From PBB1 sp043738425 (lineage in GTDB: Bacteria; Pseudomonadota; Gammaproteobacteria; Burkholderiales; Burkholderiaceae_C): 64,000 bases of DNA. Positions 51,236-59,106 of the stretch are shown piece by piece; positions within the stretch are counted from its first letter, which is position 1; the number at the start of each line of letters is the position of its first letter. Below the pieces are notes generated by a model. It worked only from the letters and a program-made list of their open reading frames with translations. It was not told the origin of the DNA and did no database searches. Made by a program: the position numbers and the translations under genes. The stretch lies in the NCBI GenBank assembly GCA_043738425.1, contig JAYUGJ010000040.1, forward strand, positions 1 to 64,000. Direction: 5' to 3'.

Positions 51236-52276
51236 ATGATTCACGGAGATATCTCAAGCAGTAAGGACTGTGTCGGCGTGGCCGTCGTCAACTACAAAAT
51301 GCCGCGCCTGCACAACAAGGCCGAAGTGATCGCCAATGCCCGCGCAATCGCAAAAATGATCGAAGGCATGAAGGTCGGTTTGCCAGGAATGGACCTGGTG
51401 GTGTTCCCTGAATACAGCACCCAGGGAATCATGTACGACAGCCAGGAGATGTACGAAACCGCGGCACAAGTGCCCGGCGCGGAGACCGAAATATTTGCGC
51501 AAGCGTGCCGCAAAGCCAAGGTGTGGGGTGTGTTCTCGCTGACCGGCGAACGCCATGAGGAACACCCGAACAAAGCGCCGTACAACACGCTGATCTTGAT
51601 GAACGACCAAGGCGAGATCGTCCAGAAATACCGCAAGATCATGCCGTGGGTACCTATCGAAGGTTGGTATCCCGGCAACTGCACTTACGTCAGTGACGGA
51701 CCGAAGGGCATGAAGATCAGCTTGATCATTTGCGACGACGGCAATTACCCGGAAATATGGCGTGACTGCGCAATGAAGGGCGCCGAGCTGATCATCCGGT
51801 GCCAGGGTTACATGTACCCCGCCAAAGAGCAGCAAATCATGATCTCCAAAGCCATGGCCTTCGCCAACAACTGCTACGTTGCGGTGTCGAATGCGGCCGG
51901 CTTCGACGGCGTGTATTCGTACTTCGGGCACTCGGCATTGATCGGTTTCGACGGCCGCACGCTGGGCGAATGCGGTGAGGAAGAAATGGGCGTGCAGTAC
52001 GCCGCGTTGTCGAAAAACCTGATCCGCGATTTCCGCAAAAACGGCCAAAGCGAAAACCATTTGTTCAAACTGGTGCACCGCGGCTACACCGGTTTGATCA
52101 ACTCCCGCGAAGGTGACAAAGGTGTGGCAGCCTGCCCGTACGACTTTTATGCGAAGTGGATCAGCGACCCCGAGGGCACCCGCACGATGGTCGAGTCGTT
52201 CACCCGCTCCACCGTGGGTACAGAAGAGTGCCCGATACCGGGAATTCCAACGGCCGACGATTCGGTGCACCGTTGA
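51236..52276 (+). CDS. amiE: Aliphatic amidase
   Basis: AmiE (EC 3.5.1.4) hydrolyses short aliphatic amides such as acetamide and propionamide to acid and ammonia. The 346-residue chain equals the Pseudomonas enzyme in length and aligns along its whole length. The nitrilase-superfamily triad is intact: Glu59 in VVFPEYS, Lys134 in QKYRKIMPW and Cys166 in LIICDDGNYPE. The start MIHGDISSSKDCVGVAVVNYK matches the family, and AGGAGA lies five bases before the ATG. The enzyme is a cytoplasmic homohexamer. It is followed by MoxR/VWA genes rather than amiB-amiC-amiR-amiS. Confidence 0.97.
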   Translation: MIHGDISSSKDCVGVAVVNYKMPRLHNKAEVIANARAIAKMIEGMKVGLPGMDLVVFPEYSTQGIMYDSQEMYETAAQVPGAETEIFAQACRKAKVWGVFSLTGERHEEHPNKAPYNTLILMNDQGEIVQKYRKIMPWVPIEGWYPGNCTYVSDGPKGMKISLIICDDGNYPEIWRDCAMKGAELIIRCQGYMYPAKEQQIMISKAMAFANNCYVAVSNAAGFDGVYSYFGHSALIGFDGRTLGECGEEEMGVQYAALSKNLIRDFRKNGQSENHLFKLVHRGYTGLINSREGDKGVAACPYDFYAKWISDPEGTRTMVESFTRSTVGTEECPIPGIPTADDSVHR

Positions 52277-52299
52277 AAGCAGCAGCAGCGCGCGACCCC

Positions 52300-52330
52300 G
52301 CGGCTGCGGTGCCATCGGCAACGCAGCCGC
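52300..52330 (+). other. Stem-loop between amiE and the first moxR-like gene
   Basis: GCGGCTGCG (52300-52308) pairs with CGCAGCCGC (52322-52330) around a 13-base loop. There is no T-run. It lies in the 156-base gap after amiE, so it may lower expression of the ATPase and VWA genes relative to amiE. A comparable stem-loop sits before the second moxR-like gene (60808-60836). Confidence 0.55.
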
Positions 52331-52432
52331 TGCCCTGAACACCAGGCCCTGACTGAGCCGGCATCACACGGGGTTTTCAACACAGCGACCGCGGTACCGC
52401 CGCCTAACTTGCCACGGTTTGATTTCGAAAAC

Positions 52433-53254
52433 ATGTCCGTCCATCCTGTTGCGCTGCACCCGCTCGAGCAGTTTTTCGTCGAACGCGAGCCGTACTACCG
52501 ATCGGTAACCGATGAGGTAACTTTGTTCGACGCGGCGTACGCCTTGCGCATGCCGCTGATGTTGAAAGGCCCGACCGGTTGCGGCAAGAGCCGCTTTGTC
52601 GAACACATGGCGTGGCGGTTGCACCTGCCGTTGATTACGGTGGCCTGCAACGAGGACATCACTGCCGGTGACCTGGTGGGACGTTGGCTGCTCGATGCCG
52701 ACGGCACCCAATGGCAAGACGGGCCGCTGGCACTGGCCGCAAGGCATGGTGCGATTTGCTACCTCGACGAAATCGTCGAAGCGCGGGCCGACACCACCGT
52801 GGTGATCCACCCGCTGTCGGACACCCGCCGCGTGCTGCCGATAGACAAGCGCAACGAGGTGGTGCGGGCGCACCCCGATTTCCACCTCGTCGTGTCGTAC
52901 AACCCCGGTTACCAGACCGCAATGAAGGATTTGAAAACCTCCACGCGGCAGCGATTCGCAGCCATCGAATTCGGCTTTCCCGAAGCGGCTATCGAGGCCG
53001 ATATCGTCGCCCACGAGTCGGGGCTCGACGCCGCACTGGCAGCCAAGCTGGTGGCGCTGGGCGAGCGCACCCGCCGACTCAAAGGACATGGTCTGGACGA
53101 GGGTGCGTCGACCCGCATGTTGGTGCACGCGGCCTCGTTGATGGCGCGCGGCATCGATGCGGTCACTGCCTGCCGCATGGCGGTGGTGCTGCCAGTCACG
53201 GATGACGCCGACATGGCACAGGCACTCGAGGCCGCGGTCGCTGCATCGTTCTAA
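52433..53254 (+). CDS. MoxR-type AAA+ ATPase (CbbQ/NirQ/NorQ group), copy 1
   Basis: A 273-residue AAA+ ATPase of the MoxR/CbbQ clade. Walker A is GPTGCGKS (residues 46-53). Other marks are TVACNEDITAGDLVGRWL, Walker B AICYLDEIVEA, the arginine-finger region THPLSDTRRVLP-like segment, sensor 1 LVVSYNPGYQ and KTSTRQRFAAIEFGFP. These ATPases pair with VWA-domain partners to remodel or activate enzymes, for example Rubisco (CbbQ/CbbO) and nitric oxide reductase (NorQ/NorD). The VWA partner follows after four bases, and amiE precedes it. The ATG at 52433 lacks a clear ribosome-binding site; an in-frame TTG at 52409 is the alternative. Confidence 0.92.
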   Translation: MSVHPVALHPLEQFFVEREPYYRSVTDEVTLFDAAYALRMPLMLKGPTGCGKSRFVEHMAWRLHLPLITVACNEDITAGDLVGRWLLDADGTQWQDGPLALAARHGAICYLDEIVEARADTTVVIHPLSDTRRVLPIDKRNEVVRAHPDFHLVVSYNPGYQTAMKDLKTSTRQRFAAIEFGFPEAAIEADIVAHESGLDAALAAKLVALGERTRRLKGHGLDEGASTRMLVHAASLMARGIDAVTACRMAVVLPVTDDADMAQALEAAVAASF

Positions 53255-53258
53255 CCAC

Positions 53259-55118
53259 ATGCTGCTTCGGTCGATCACTGCGCGACACCCGGCCGGTTCT
53301 GATCTCGCATCACACCAAGTGCGCCTGTCGCACTGGATGCGCGCGTTGTTCGATGTCGCGCCCGCGTTGTTGCCGATTGAACCGGGCTTGGCAACCCGTC
53401 GGCCGTTCCTGTCGAACCTCGGACTGCATCTGCCCGACGCCACTCGCGGTGTGCGCGGCACGCTGGCGCATGCATGGTTCGATGCCGCATCGGCACACGC
53501 CGCAGCGCACCTGCGGTATTCGACGCATCGCTTCGAGCGCGGTGACTTGAAGCCGATTCAAATCGCATTGGTGGGCCTGCTGGAAGACGCCCGCATCGAA
53601 CTGCTGGCTACCGCCGAGTTGCCCGGTCTGCGGCCTGTGTGGCTGCGCTTTCACACCCGCGAGGTGCTCGACGGCCACGCTTTTCCGGTGTTGATGGTTC
53701 GCCTTGCGCGCTGCCTGCTGGACGCGACACACGACGACCCGCACCCGTGGGTGGGCAAGGCCCGCCGGTTGTTTTTCAACGCAACCGACGGTGGGCGCGC
53801 ACCGCAATGCCTGCATCCTGCCGCGCTGCGCGAAATCGCCTCGGTACTCGGCCATGACATCGGCCAAATGCGGTTGCAGTTCAACCACCGCGACTACCTG
53901 GTCGAGCCCGCCTACCGAGATGACAACAGCCACCTGTGGCAGCGCAGCGCGAACACCCCGCCCGAGTGGCAAAACGCAGCCGACGATCTGCCGACGCGAA
54001 CCGACACGCCACCCCACGCCGATGACGCGGGCGAGGTGACCGGGACAGACGCCGAACGTTCAATACCAGCCCGTGCCGATGCCCACGCTGACCTCGGTGC
54101 TGATGCCGATGCCGATGCCGATGCCGATGCCAGCGTTTGCGCGCCGTTGGCGCAGCTGCAATATCCCGAATGGGATCGTCTTGTTGGCGGCTACCGCAGC
54201 AACTGGTGCACCGTGCTGGAAAGTCCATCGTTGCCTGGCGACGCCAGCGACCTGCGGCGTTGCATCGACCAACACGGCGGGTTGCAAAAGCAGCTCGATC
54301 GCGTCGTGCGCGCGGGCCGGCTGCGCGAACCCGTCAGGCTGCGCGCGCAACTGCACGGCGACCAGATCGATATCGACGCGGCGGTCAGTGCAGCGGTTGA
54401 CCGGCGCACACGGCACACACCCTCAGCGAAAGTGCACCAGCGCGTTGATCGGCGCGCGCGTGATGTGACCGCGTTGGTGCTGATCGACAGCTCGGCATCG
54501 ACTGCCGAGGCCCCGCCCAACGCAATCGGCATCGGCATCGGCATCGGCAACGGCATCAGCAACGGCAACGCCACCACCACTGGCACCACCATCACCATCA
54601 CCGGCACCGTGCTGGACCTGGCACGCACCGCTGCGTGGCTCACTGCGTTGGCGTTGTCGCGTGCCAATGACAGCTGCGCAATCCATGCGTTTGCGTCGAA
54701 CGGCCGCCATGAGGTGCGTTACCAACGCGCGCTGGACTTCACGCAACCCGTCGATGCGCAAGCAATGGCACGACTGGCGGGTGTGCGCAGCCAACTGTCG
54801 ACCCGAATGGGTGCTGCGCTGCGCCACGCAAGCAGCGTCCTGGCGGCACAGCCGCAGCGCAAACGGCTGCTGTTGTTGATTACCGATGGCGAGCCGCACG
54901 ACATCGACATGTGCGACCGGCAGTACCTGATCGACGACGCCCGCCGCGCGGTGCACGAGGCCAGCCGCTTCGGCCTGACGGTGTTTGGTGTAACGCTGGA
55001 CCGCGCAGCCGATCGCTACATGCGCACTGTTTTCGGTGCGGCGAATTACCGGGTACTCGACTGCGTGGCCTCGCTGCCGAAGGTACTGCAGCAGGTGGTG
55101 GCGCGACTGGCGCGCTGA
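53259..55118 (+). CDS. VWA-domain protein (CbbO/NorD-like), copy 1
   Basis: A 619-residue partner of the preceding AAA+ ATPase. The N-terminal half is helical, with HYxT-like SAHAAAHLRYSTHRFERG and LVGLLEDARIELLATAELPGLRPVW as in NorD/CbbO. The C-terminal VWA domain has a complete MIDAS (Asp410-x-Ser412-x-Ser414 in LIDSSAST) plus LSTRMGAALRHA and LLITDGEPHDID. Two hexamer-repeat inserts are present: an Ala-Asp repeat around residues 270-295 and a Gly-Ile/Thr-rich insert right after the MIDAS. Compared with copy 2 the latter adds about 24 residues to the domain. I infer that it tethers the ATPase to a target enzyme. Confidence 0.88.
   Translation: MLLRSITARHPAGSDLASHQVRLSHWMRALFDVAPALLPIEPGLATRRPFLSNLGLHLPDATRGVRGTLAHAWFDAASAHAAAHLRYSTHRFERGDLKPIQIALVGLLEDARIELLATAELPGLRPVWLRFHTREVLDGHAFPVLMVRLARCLLDATHDDPHPWVGKARRLFFNATDGGRAPQCLHPAALREIASVLGHDIGQMRLQFNHRDYLVEPAYRDDNSHLWQRSANTPPEWQNAADDLPTRTDTPPHADDAGEVTGTDAERSIPARADAHADLGADADADADADASVCAPLAQLQYPEWDRLVGGYRSNWCTVLESPSLPGDASDLRRCIDQHGGLQKQLDRVVRAGRLREPVRLRAQLHGDQIDIDAAVSAAVDRRTRHTPSAKVHQRVDRRARDVTALVLIDSSASTAEAPPNAIGIGIGIGNGISNGNATTTGTTITITGTVLDLARTAAWLTALALSRANDSCAIHAFASNGRHEVRYQRALDFTQPVDAQAMARLAGVRSQLSTRMGAALRHASSVLAAQPQRKRLLLLITDGEPHDIDMCDRQYLIDDARRAVHEASRFGLTVFGVTLDRAADRYMRTVFGAANYRVLDCVASLPKVLQQVVARLAR
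54102..54131 (+). repeat. Five GATGCC hexamers in VWA gene 1
   Basis: Five perfect tandem copies of GATGCC encode an Ala-Asp repeat in the linker before the VWA domain. The period is six, so copy-number change preserves the frame. Confidence 0.9.
54525..54611 (+). repeat. ATCGGC/ACCATC low-complexity insert in the VWA domain of copy 1
   Basis: Repeats of ATCGGC, AACGGC and ACCATC/ACC units encode a Gly-Ile-Gly-Asn and then Thr-Ile-Thr stretch immediately after the MIDAS motif. VWA copy 2 has no such insert. It probably forms a surface loop next to the metal site. Confidence 0.85.
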
Positions 55119-55127
55119 AGGGCCAGC

Positions 55128-55160
55128 CGTTGGTGGCGCACGGGCTGTGCGCCACCAACG
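55128..55160. terminator. Strong inverted repeat between VWA gene 1 and the porin gene
   Basis: CGTTGGTGGCGCA and TGCGCCACCAACG form a perfect 13-base stem with a 7-base loop. It lies between convergent genes and probably ends or protects both transcripts. There is no T-run, so classical intrinsic termination is not certain. Confidence 0.6.
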
Positions 55161-55242
55161 TCAGCCCGATCCACACCGCGTACGCATCACGTTGCGCCGC
55201 CCGCTGACAGCACCCACGGCGACCGGTGCGAATCAGGTGCGT

Positions 55243-56343
55243 TCAAAACGTGTGCGCCAGACCCAAGCCATACAAACGGCGCGCGCCGTACGCCTCGCTG
55301 TCGGTTCCATTGAACTGCTGGATGCCGCCGTACAACGCGGTGCGCGTAGAAAACGAATAGCCGAAAGACGCACCGAAGCGGTTCTGGTTCAGGCTGCGCT
55401 GGTTGCCCGGACGGTCAATGCTCGAGCCGGTGAACTGGATGTTGAAGCCGAACTTTCCATACGGTATTTGCACGCCGATGTTGTAGGCCTCGTGGTCGAC
55501 GCCCTTACCCGATCCCACGGCAGTCAACTGAGCACCGAAGTCGCTGGTGTTTTGGTATGCCGCCACTACGGTGGCTATTCCAAAATCGTATTTGCCGCCG
55601 ACAGTGACCACCTTGTTGTAGCTGCCTGACAGGCCGCCACCTGAGTACTCCTCGTAAATCAAATCAGCCCCAATCGGCGCGGTGATGTAAGTGACGCCGA
55701 CTCCGCGGTATTCCGCCACGCGGCTGACGCCGCCAGCTGCGCCGGTGAAGGCGACCCTTTCCGACAAACCGACGATCGCGCTGCCTTGAAACCCGCTGAT
55801 AACTGGCGTTTTATAGGTGATGCCGTTGTCGATGCGCCGACCGAAATTTTGAAAAAACGGCCGGTCGCTGGCCACTTCCTGAAAGATCGACAGCTCGCCG
55901 TCAGTCGACACATCGTTGATCGAAATCGCGGCTTCGCGTGTCAGTGTTTCAAGTCGGCCAAACCGCACGTCGCCCAATGTTTTCGAACCCAGTGCGATGT
56001 ACGACGTGCGATTGAAAAAACTGCCGCTCGGGTTCGACACGGTGGCGCCGCCGGCAGCGCCAGTGTCGGCAGACAAACCGGCTTCCAATTGAAAGTACGC
56101 ACGCAAACCATCACCCAAATCTTCACTGCCTTTCAAACCAATGCGAGAGGGTCCGACCACACCATCGATCAATTTGATGACGCCTTTACCGCGGCGGCTG
56201 CCCGATGCTGCAGACCCTTTTCTGCCTGGATCCACGTACACCAGCGCCTCGTCGACTCGGCCGTACAAAGTGACCGAAGACTGGGCCCAAGCGCTGCCCG
56301 CACAGCCGCACAGTGCGGCAACCAACGCAAACGTTTTCTTCAT
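55243..56343 (-). CDS. Burkholderiales-type general porin
   Basis: A 366-residue outer-membrane porin. The signal peptide MKKTFALVAALCGCAGSAWA is followed by QSSVTLYGRVDEALVYVD, the family start. The PSRIGLKGSEDLGDGLRAYFQLEAGL motif and many alternating beta strands follow, and the chain ends in LAHTF with the terminal Phe. Trimeric porins of this class let small hydrophilic solutes pass. Its place between the amiE and tubulin operons suggests a role in amide entry, comparable to FmdC of methylotroph fmd operons, but its specificity cannot be read from sequence. Confidence 0.92.
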   Translation of the reverse strand: MKKTFALVAALCGCAGSAWAQSSVTLYGRVDEALVYVDPGRKGSAASGSRRGKGVIKLIDGVVGPSRIGLKGSEDLGDGLRAYFQLEAGLSADTGAAGGATVSNPSGSFFNRTSYIALGSKTLGDVRFGRLETLTREAAISINDVSTDGELSIFQEVASDRPFFQNFGRRIDNGITYKTPVISGFQGSAIVGLSERVAFTGAAGGVSRVAEYRGVGVTYITAPIGADLIYEEYSGGGLSGSYNKVVTVGGKYDFGIATVVAAYQNTSDFGAQLTAVGSGKGVDHEAYNIGVQIPYGKFGFNIQFTGSSIDRPGNQRSLNQNRFGASFGYSFSTRTALYGGIQQFNGTDSEAYGARRLYGLGLAHTF

Positions 56344-56806
56344 GAAGAGGCTCCTGAAATGGTGGTGGAAACAGTGGCGCAGAGGACTCGCGACTCGTTA
56401 ACCATGCAGCTCAGGCAATGCTGGCCAAGTGCTGGCGCAAGTTCACCGTGTAGCGCCGAATGCCATGAGCGACAGCCGGACCGTGGTGCTTGCGGGAGCG
56501 GTGTGACTGCATCGAAGCACCCACGAAGCGGTCGGTGTTGACAGCTTTTCGACATCCCGAACGGCTTATGCAAACGCCGTACCAAGTCAGCGCGGCGAAA
56601 CCAACAATGTGTTGGCCAAAGCCGATGTCGTTACAGCCGAAAGCACGGCGTGCCCGGCATCTGGGCGCGCAACGTCAAGCGATCACAACGCCACCCGATG
56701 ACTCCATCAGATGCCTGAATCAGTGCATGACCGGCACCCGATGCACCTCGAACATGCGCGACACCATCGCGCTAAAAATTCAAATAACCATGCGTTGAAA
56801 AACGTG
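56344..56806. other. Intergenic region upstream of porin and tubulin operon
   Basis: About 460 bases without a convincing gene lie between the porin start (leftward) and the tubulin promoter (rightward). Short frames exist here but show no family features. A TTGACA at about 56537 lacks a matching -10 box. The right end becomes AT-rich (around 56771-56800), a likely upstream activating region of the tubulin promoter. Confidence 0.4.
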
Positions 56807-56835
56807 TTGACACGCAGGAATCAACCGCCTATCTT
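56807..56835 (+). promoter_or_regulatory. Sigma-70 promoter of the tubulin-like operon
   Basis: TTGACA at 56807-56812 and TATCTT at 56830-56835 are 17 bases apart, a near-consensus promoter with an AT-rich stretch just upstream. Transcription should start near 56842, giving a leader of about 200 bases before the first tubulin-like gene. Confidence 0.78.
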
Positions 56836-56972
56836 TCGCCCAAGTCAACGACAACAGCAGACCACCAAACCGGTCATCTGTCGCCTCTGGCTCAATCAGT
56901 GATCTACTAATTTCGCCCCTCCGAACGCATCGAACCTGCAACAACGCAGACCGATCGCAAAGCACCAAAGCT

Positions 56973-57008
56973 CACCAAAGACGAATCGTCTCTGGTGGGT
57001 TTTTTTTT
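56973..57008 (+). terminator. Leader terminator directly before the first tubulin-like gene
   Basis: CACCAAAGACGA pairs with TCGTCTCTGGTG with one mismatch and is followed by GG and nine T residues (57000-57008). No rightward gene lies upstream, so it must act inside the leader of the tubulin operon as an attenuator. The same architecture precedes amiE. A small hairpin CTGC-AACAAC-GCAG at 56936-56949 and other inverted repeats precede it. Read-through would need an antiterminator, for which AmiR is the candidate in the window. Confidence 0.88.
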
Positions 57009-57047
57009 GGGTTGAATTTCATGGCAACGACCGCAGGAATTGACTTG

Positions 57048-58676
57048 ATGCGCGGCCGCCCGACGTTGGCGGCAGGCACGACCGAGGCCAAGCTACAGCA
57101 ACGAAAACTCGACGCGCTCAAGCGCGGCGTTCACCGTGTCGTCGATGCCGAATCGCTGCCCTTCGGTGTGCACATCATCGGCATTGGTGGTGCAGGCGCG
57201 GGCGTGGTGGAGCGTGTGCTGCACGACGCGCCCGCCGACCTGCTGGCCAACGCAGGCTCGCGCTTGAGCGCACTGGCAATTGATATCGGAGGCGACAGCG
57301 GCGCGGCAATGAACGCGATCCATGCGCACGCCGCGAAATTTGATTCCTCCCGTACGCACATCGACACCATTGCGTTGGACATTGCGCAAGCCGACGCCTT
57401 GTCAACCGGTCTGGAAAGTTACCGACGCTTCCTCGACCTTGAATATCCGATGCGGCAAAGCGACGCGCCGTTTCGGTCGTGGCTGGCTGCTGCATCGGCG
57501 CTACCGGCGGCAAATGAGCCGCTGCCTCGCGCGGTGGCCAAGGCCATCTACGGGCTGGCGTTTTACGACGGCGAGAGGCCACTGGCCGCGGCATTGAAAC
57601 GTTTCGCCACCAGCACCACTGCCACTGCAGGCGATGCGGTGGTGTGCATCGTGTTCGGCCTGGGCGGCGGCACCGGCAGCGGTATCGCTGTAGACCTGGC
57701 ACGGCACCTTTCCACCGGCATCTTCGGTCGCCGCGTATTGGTGATGGGCATCGGCATCGCGCCATGTGCGGGCGACGTTGCGGCACATCGTGGCGCACAG
57801 CTGTTCACTGTGTTCAACGAGCTCGACGCGCTGTGCGACGAAGCGCAAAACCGCGGTGTGGTGCAAGCCTGCGGCGACATGTACAAAAACCCGTTTACGG
57901 CGGGTTTCCTGGTCGCACCGCAACAAGCTTTTTTCGCGCAAACAGGAGACCTTGCCGCGACGCATTCGGCCATCGACCACGCGATAGCCCAATTGCTCAC
58001 ACACCGACACGGCGCAAATTTGTGGGAAGTGCTGCGGCTGTTGAACTGGGTGGCTGCGCCATCGACCCAGCACTCGGCCGCACGCACACCGTGGGGCGCG
58101 AAGTGGATGCACATGTTGGGTGCCAGCGAGCTTGCACACGAGCCCGGCGATACAGCGAAGTTGTTGCGTCAAGGTTTTGGTTTGTTGCCGAGCTACGCAC
58201 CGGAATTTATCGAAATGCGCGTCGCCGGGGATGCGCCGCAGGCCAGCCTGTGGGCTGGCGCACTGGACGCGGTGTTTGCGCCCGAAGTGCCGACCCAGGT
58301 GGCCACCGGTGGCCCGACTGGCACGCTGCAGTTTGTGTTGCCGCGCGTCGCCAAGTCGGAATTGGCGGATTTCTTTTCCTCACGGGCCGCCTACGACCAG
58401 TTGCCGCCTGACGCCCGGGTGATGGTGCACTCGTTGTTGCTTGAACGTGGTGTGGTGCTGTGTGAGCCATCGGTACGCATTGCCGGCATGGCAGGAGCCA
58501 GCCTGCCTGGCAGCGACGGTTGGGTCGGCGTGCCGCTGGACGCTATGCGCGGCCCGCCCGCACCGGCCGACCAACCCGCGACATCAGCGACCACCGTACC
58601 AGCCGTCACACCAGCCGCCACACCAGCGACCACGCAGCTGACCACCCCACCACCGGAGAAAACCTATGCCACTTGA
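57048..58676 (+). CDS. Tubulin/FtsZ-superfamily protein 1 (Tubulin_2-like)
   Basis: A 542-residue GTPase-like protein. The N-terminal nucleotide loop is FGVHIIGIGGAGAGVVERVL (residues about 39-58). The tubulin signature (T4) loop is FGLGGGTGSGIAVDLARHL (GGGTGSG at about 206-212), followed by an NELD segment at the expected start of the core helix H7. It is far longer than FtsZ and lacks its C-terminal tail; the end is a Pro/Thr-rich repeat. I prefer ATG 57048, preceded by GCAGGA nine bases away. ATG 57021 and TTG 57012 are in frame but sit almost on the terminator without a ribosome-binding site. It is paralogous to the gene at 59107. Polymerisation is inferred only. Confidence 0.88.
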   Translation: MRGRPTLAAGTTEAKLQQRKLDALKRGVHRVVDAESLPFGVHIIGIGGAGAGVVERVLHDAPADLLANAGSRLSALAIDIGGDSGAAMNAIHAHAAKFDSSRTHIDTIALDIAQADALSTGLESYRRFLDLEYPMRQSDAPFRSWLAAASALPAANEPLPRAVAKAIYGLAFYDGERPLAAALKRFATSTTATAGDAVVCIVFGLGGGTGSGIAVDLARHLSTGIFGRRVLVMGIGIAPCAGDVAAHRGAQLFTVFNELDALCDEAQNRGVVQACGDMYKNPFTAGFLVAPQQAFFAQTGDLAATHSAIDHAIAQLLTHRHGANLWEVLRLLNWVAAPSTQHSAARTPWGAKWMHMLGASELAHEPGDTAKLLRQGFGLLPSYAPEFIEMRVAGDAPQASLWAGALDAVFAPEVPTQVATGGPTGTLQFVLPRVAKSELADFFSSRAAYDQLPPDARVMVHSLLLERGVVLCEPSVRIAGMAGASLPGSDGWVGVPLDAMRGPPAPADQPATSATTVPAVTPAATPATTQLTTPPPEKTYAT

Positions 58677-58992
58677 TTGGAATGCCGTCAAAGCCAAGTA
58701 CGGACAAGGATTCATGGTGCCCACGGTTGCGGGTGGCAAATTTTTGAAAGTCACCAAGGTCGACGACGAGGCAGTGCACATCGAGTCACCCATCTGGCTG
58801 GCGAAATTGCACCGCGTGAATCTGGAAAAAGGCGTGGCGCTGATCGAAGACGGAACGATCTCGCGTGACCCGGGTTTGTTTGTCGAGGACTACATGTTGT
58901 ATGTCGCCAATGAGCGCGCCACTTCGGTAGCTCACATATTGCGCGACCTGCACATCCTCGATCAAACCGAAACGTTTTCGATTCGATGTTGA
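58666..58992 (+). CDS. Unknown 108-residue protein between two tubulin-like genes
   Basis: A soluble 108-residue protein (MPLDWNAVKAKYGQGFMVPTVAGGKFLKVTKVDDEAVHIESPIW...). The middle looks like a small beta-barrel (alternating strands up to about residue 65), then an acidic loop and a C-terminal helix. It ends with a single Cys. I recognise no family. Its ATG lies 11 bases inside the end of the first tubulin-like gene, so translation is coupled and the product is probably stoichiometric with it. It may be an adaptor or assembly factor for the two tubulin-like proteins. Confidence 0.8.
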   Translation: MPLDWNAVKAKYGQGFMVPTVAGGKFLKVTKVDDEAVHIESPIWLAKLHRVNLEKGVALIEDGTISRDPGLFVEDYMLYVANERATSVAHILRDLHILDQTETFSIRC

Positions 58993-59106
58993 TGCCGCAC
59001 AGCCAGCCCCGGTCGCTGCGAATCCGGCGATCTCTTATGCGTTCGTTTTCACTCAATCGCTCTCTTTGCCATCCCCACTGACCCACCCACCACAGGAGCT
59101 ACTGAA

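Noticed and set aside
56490..56902. Short frames upstream of the tubulin promoter
   Set aside because: No ribosome-binding sites, no domain features, and they cross the promoter region.
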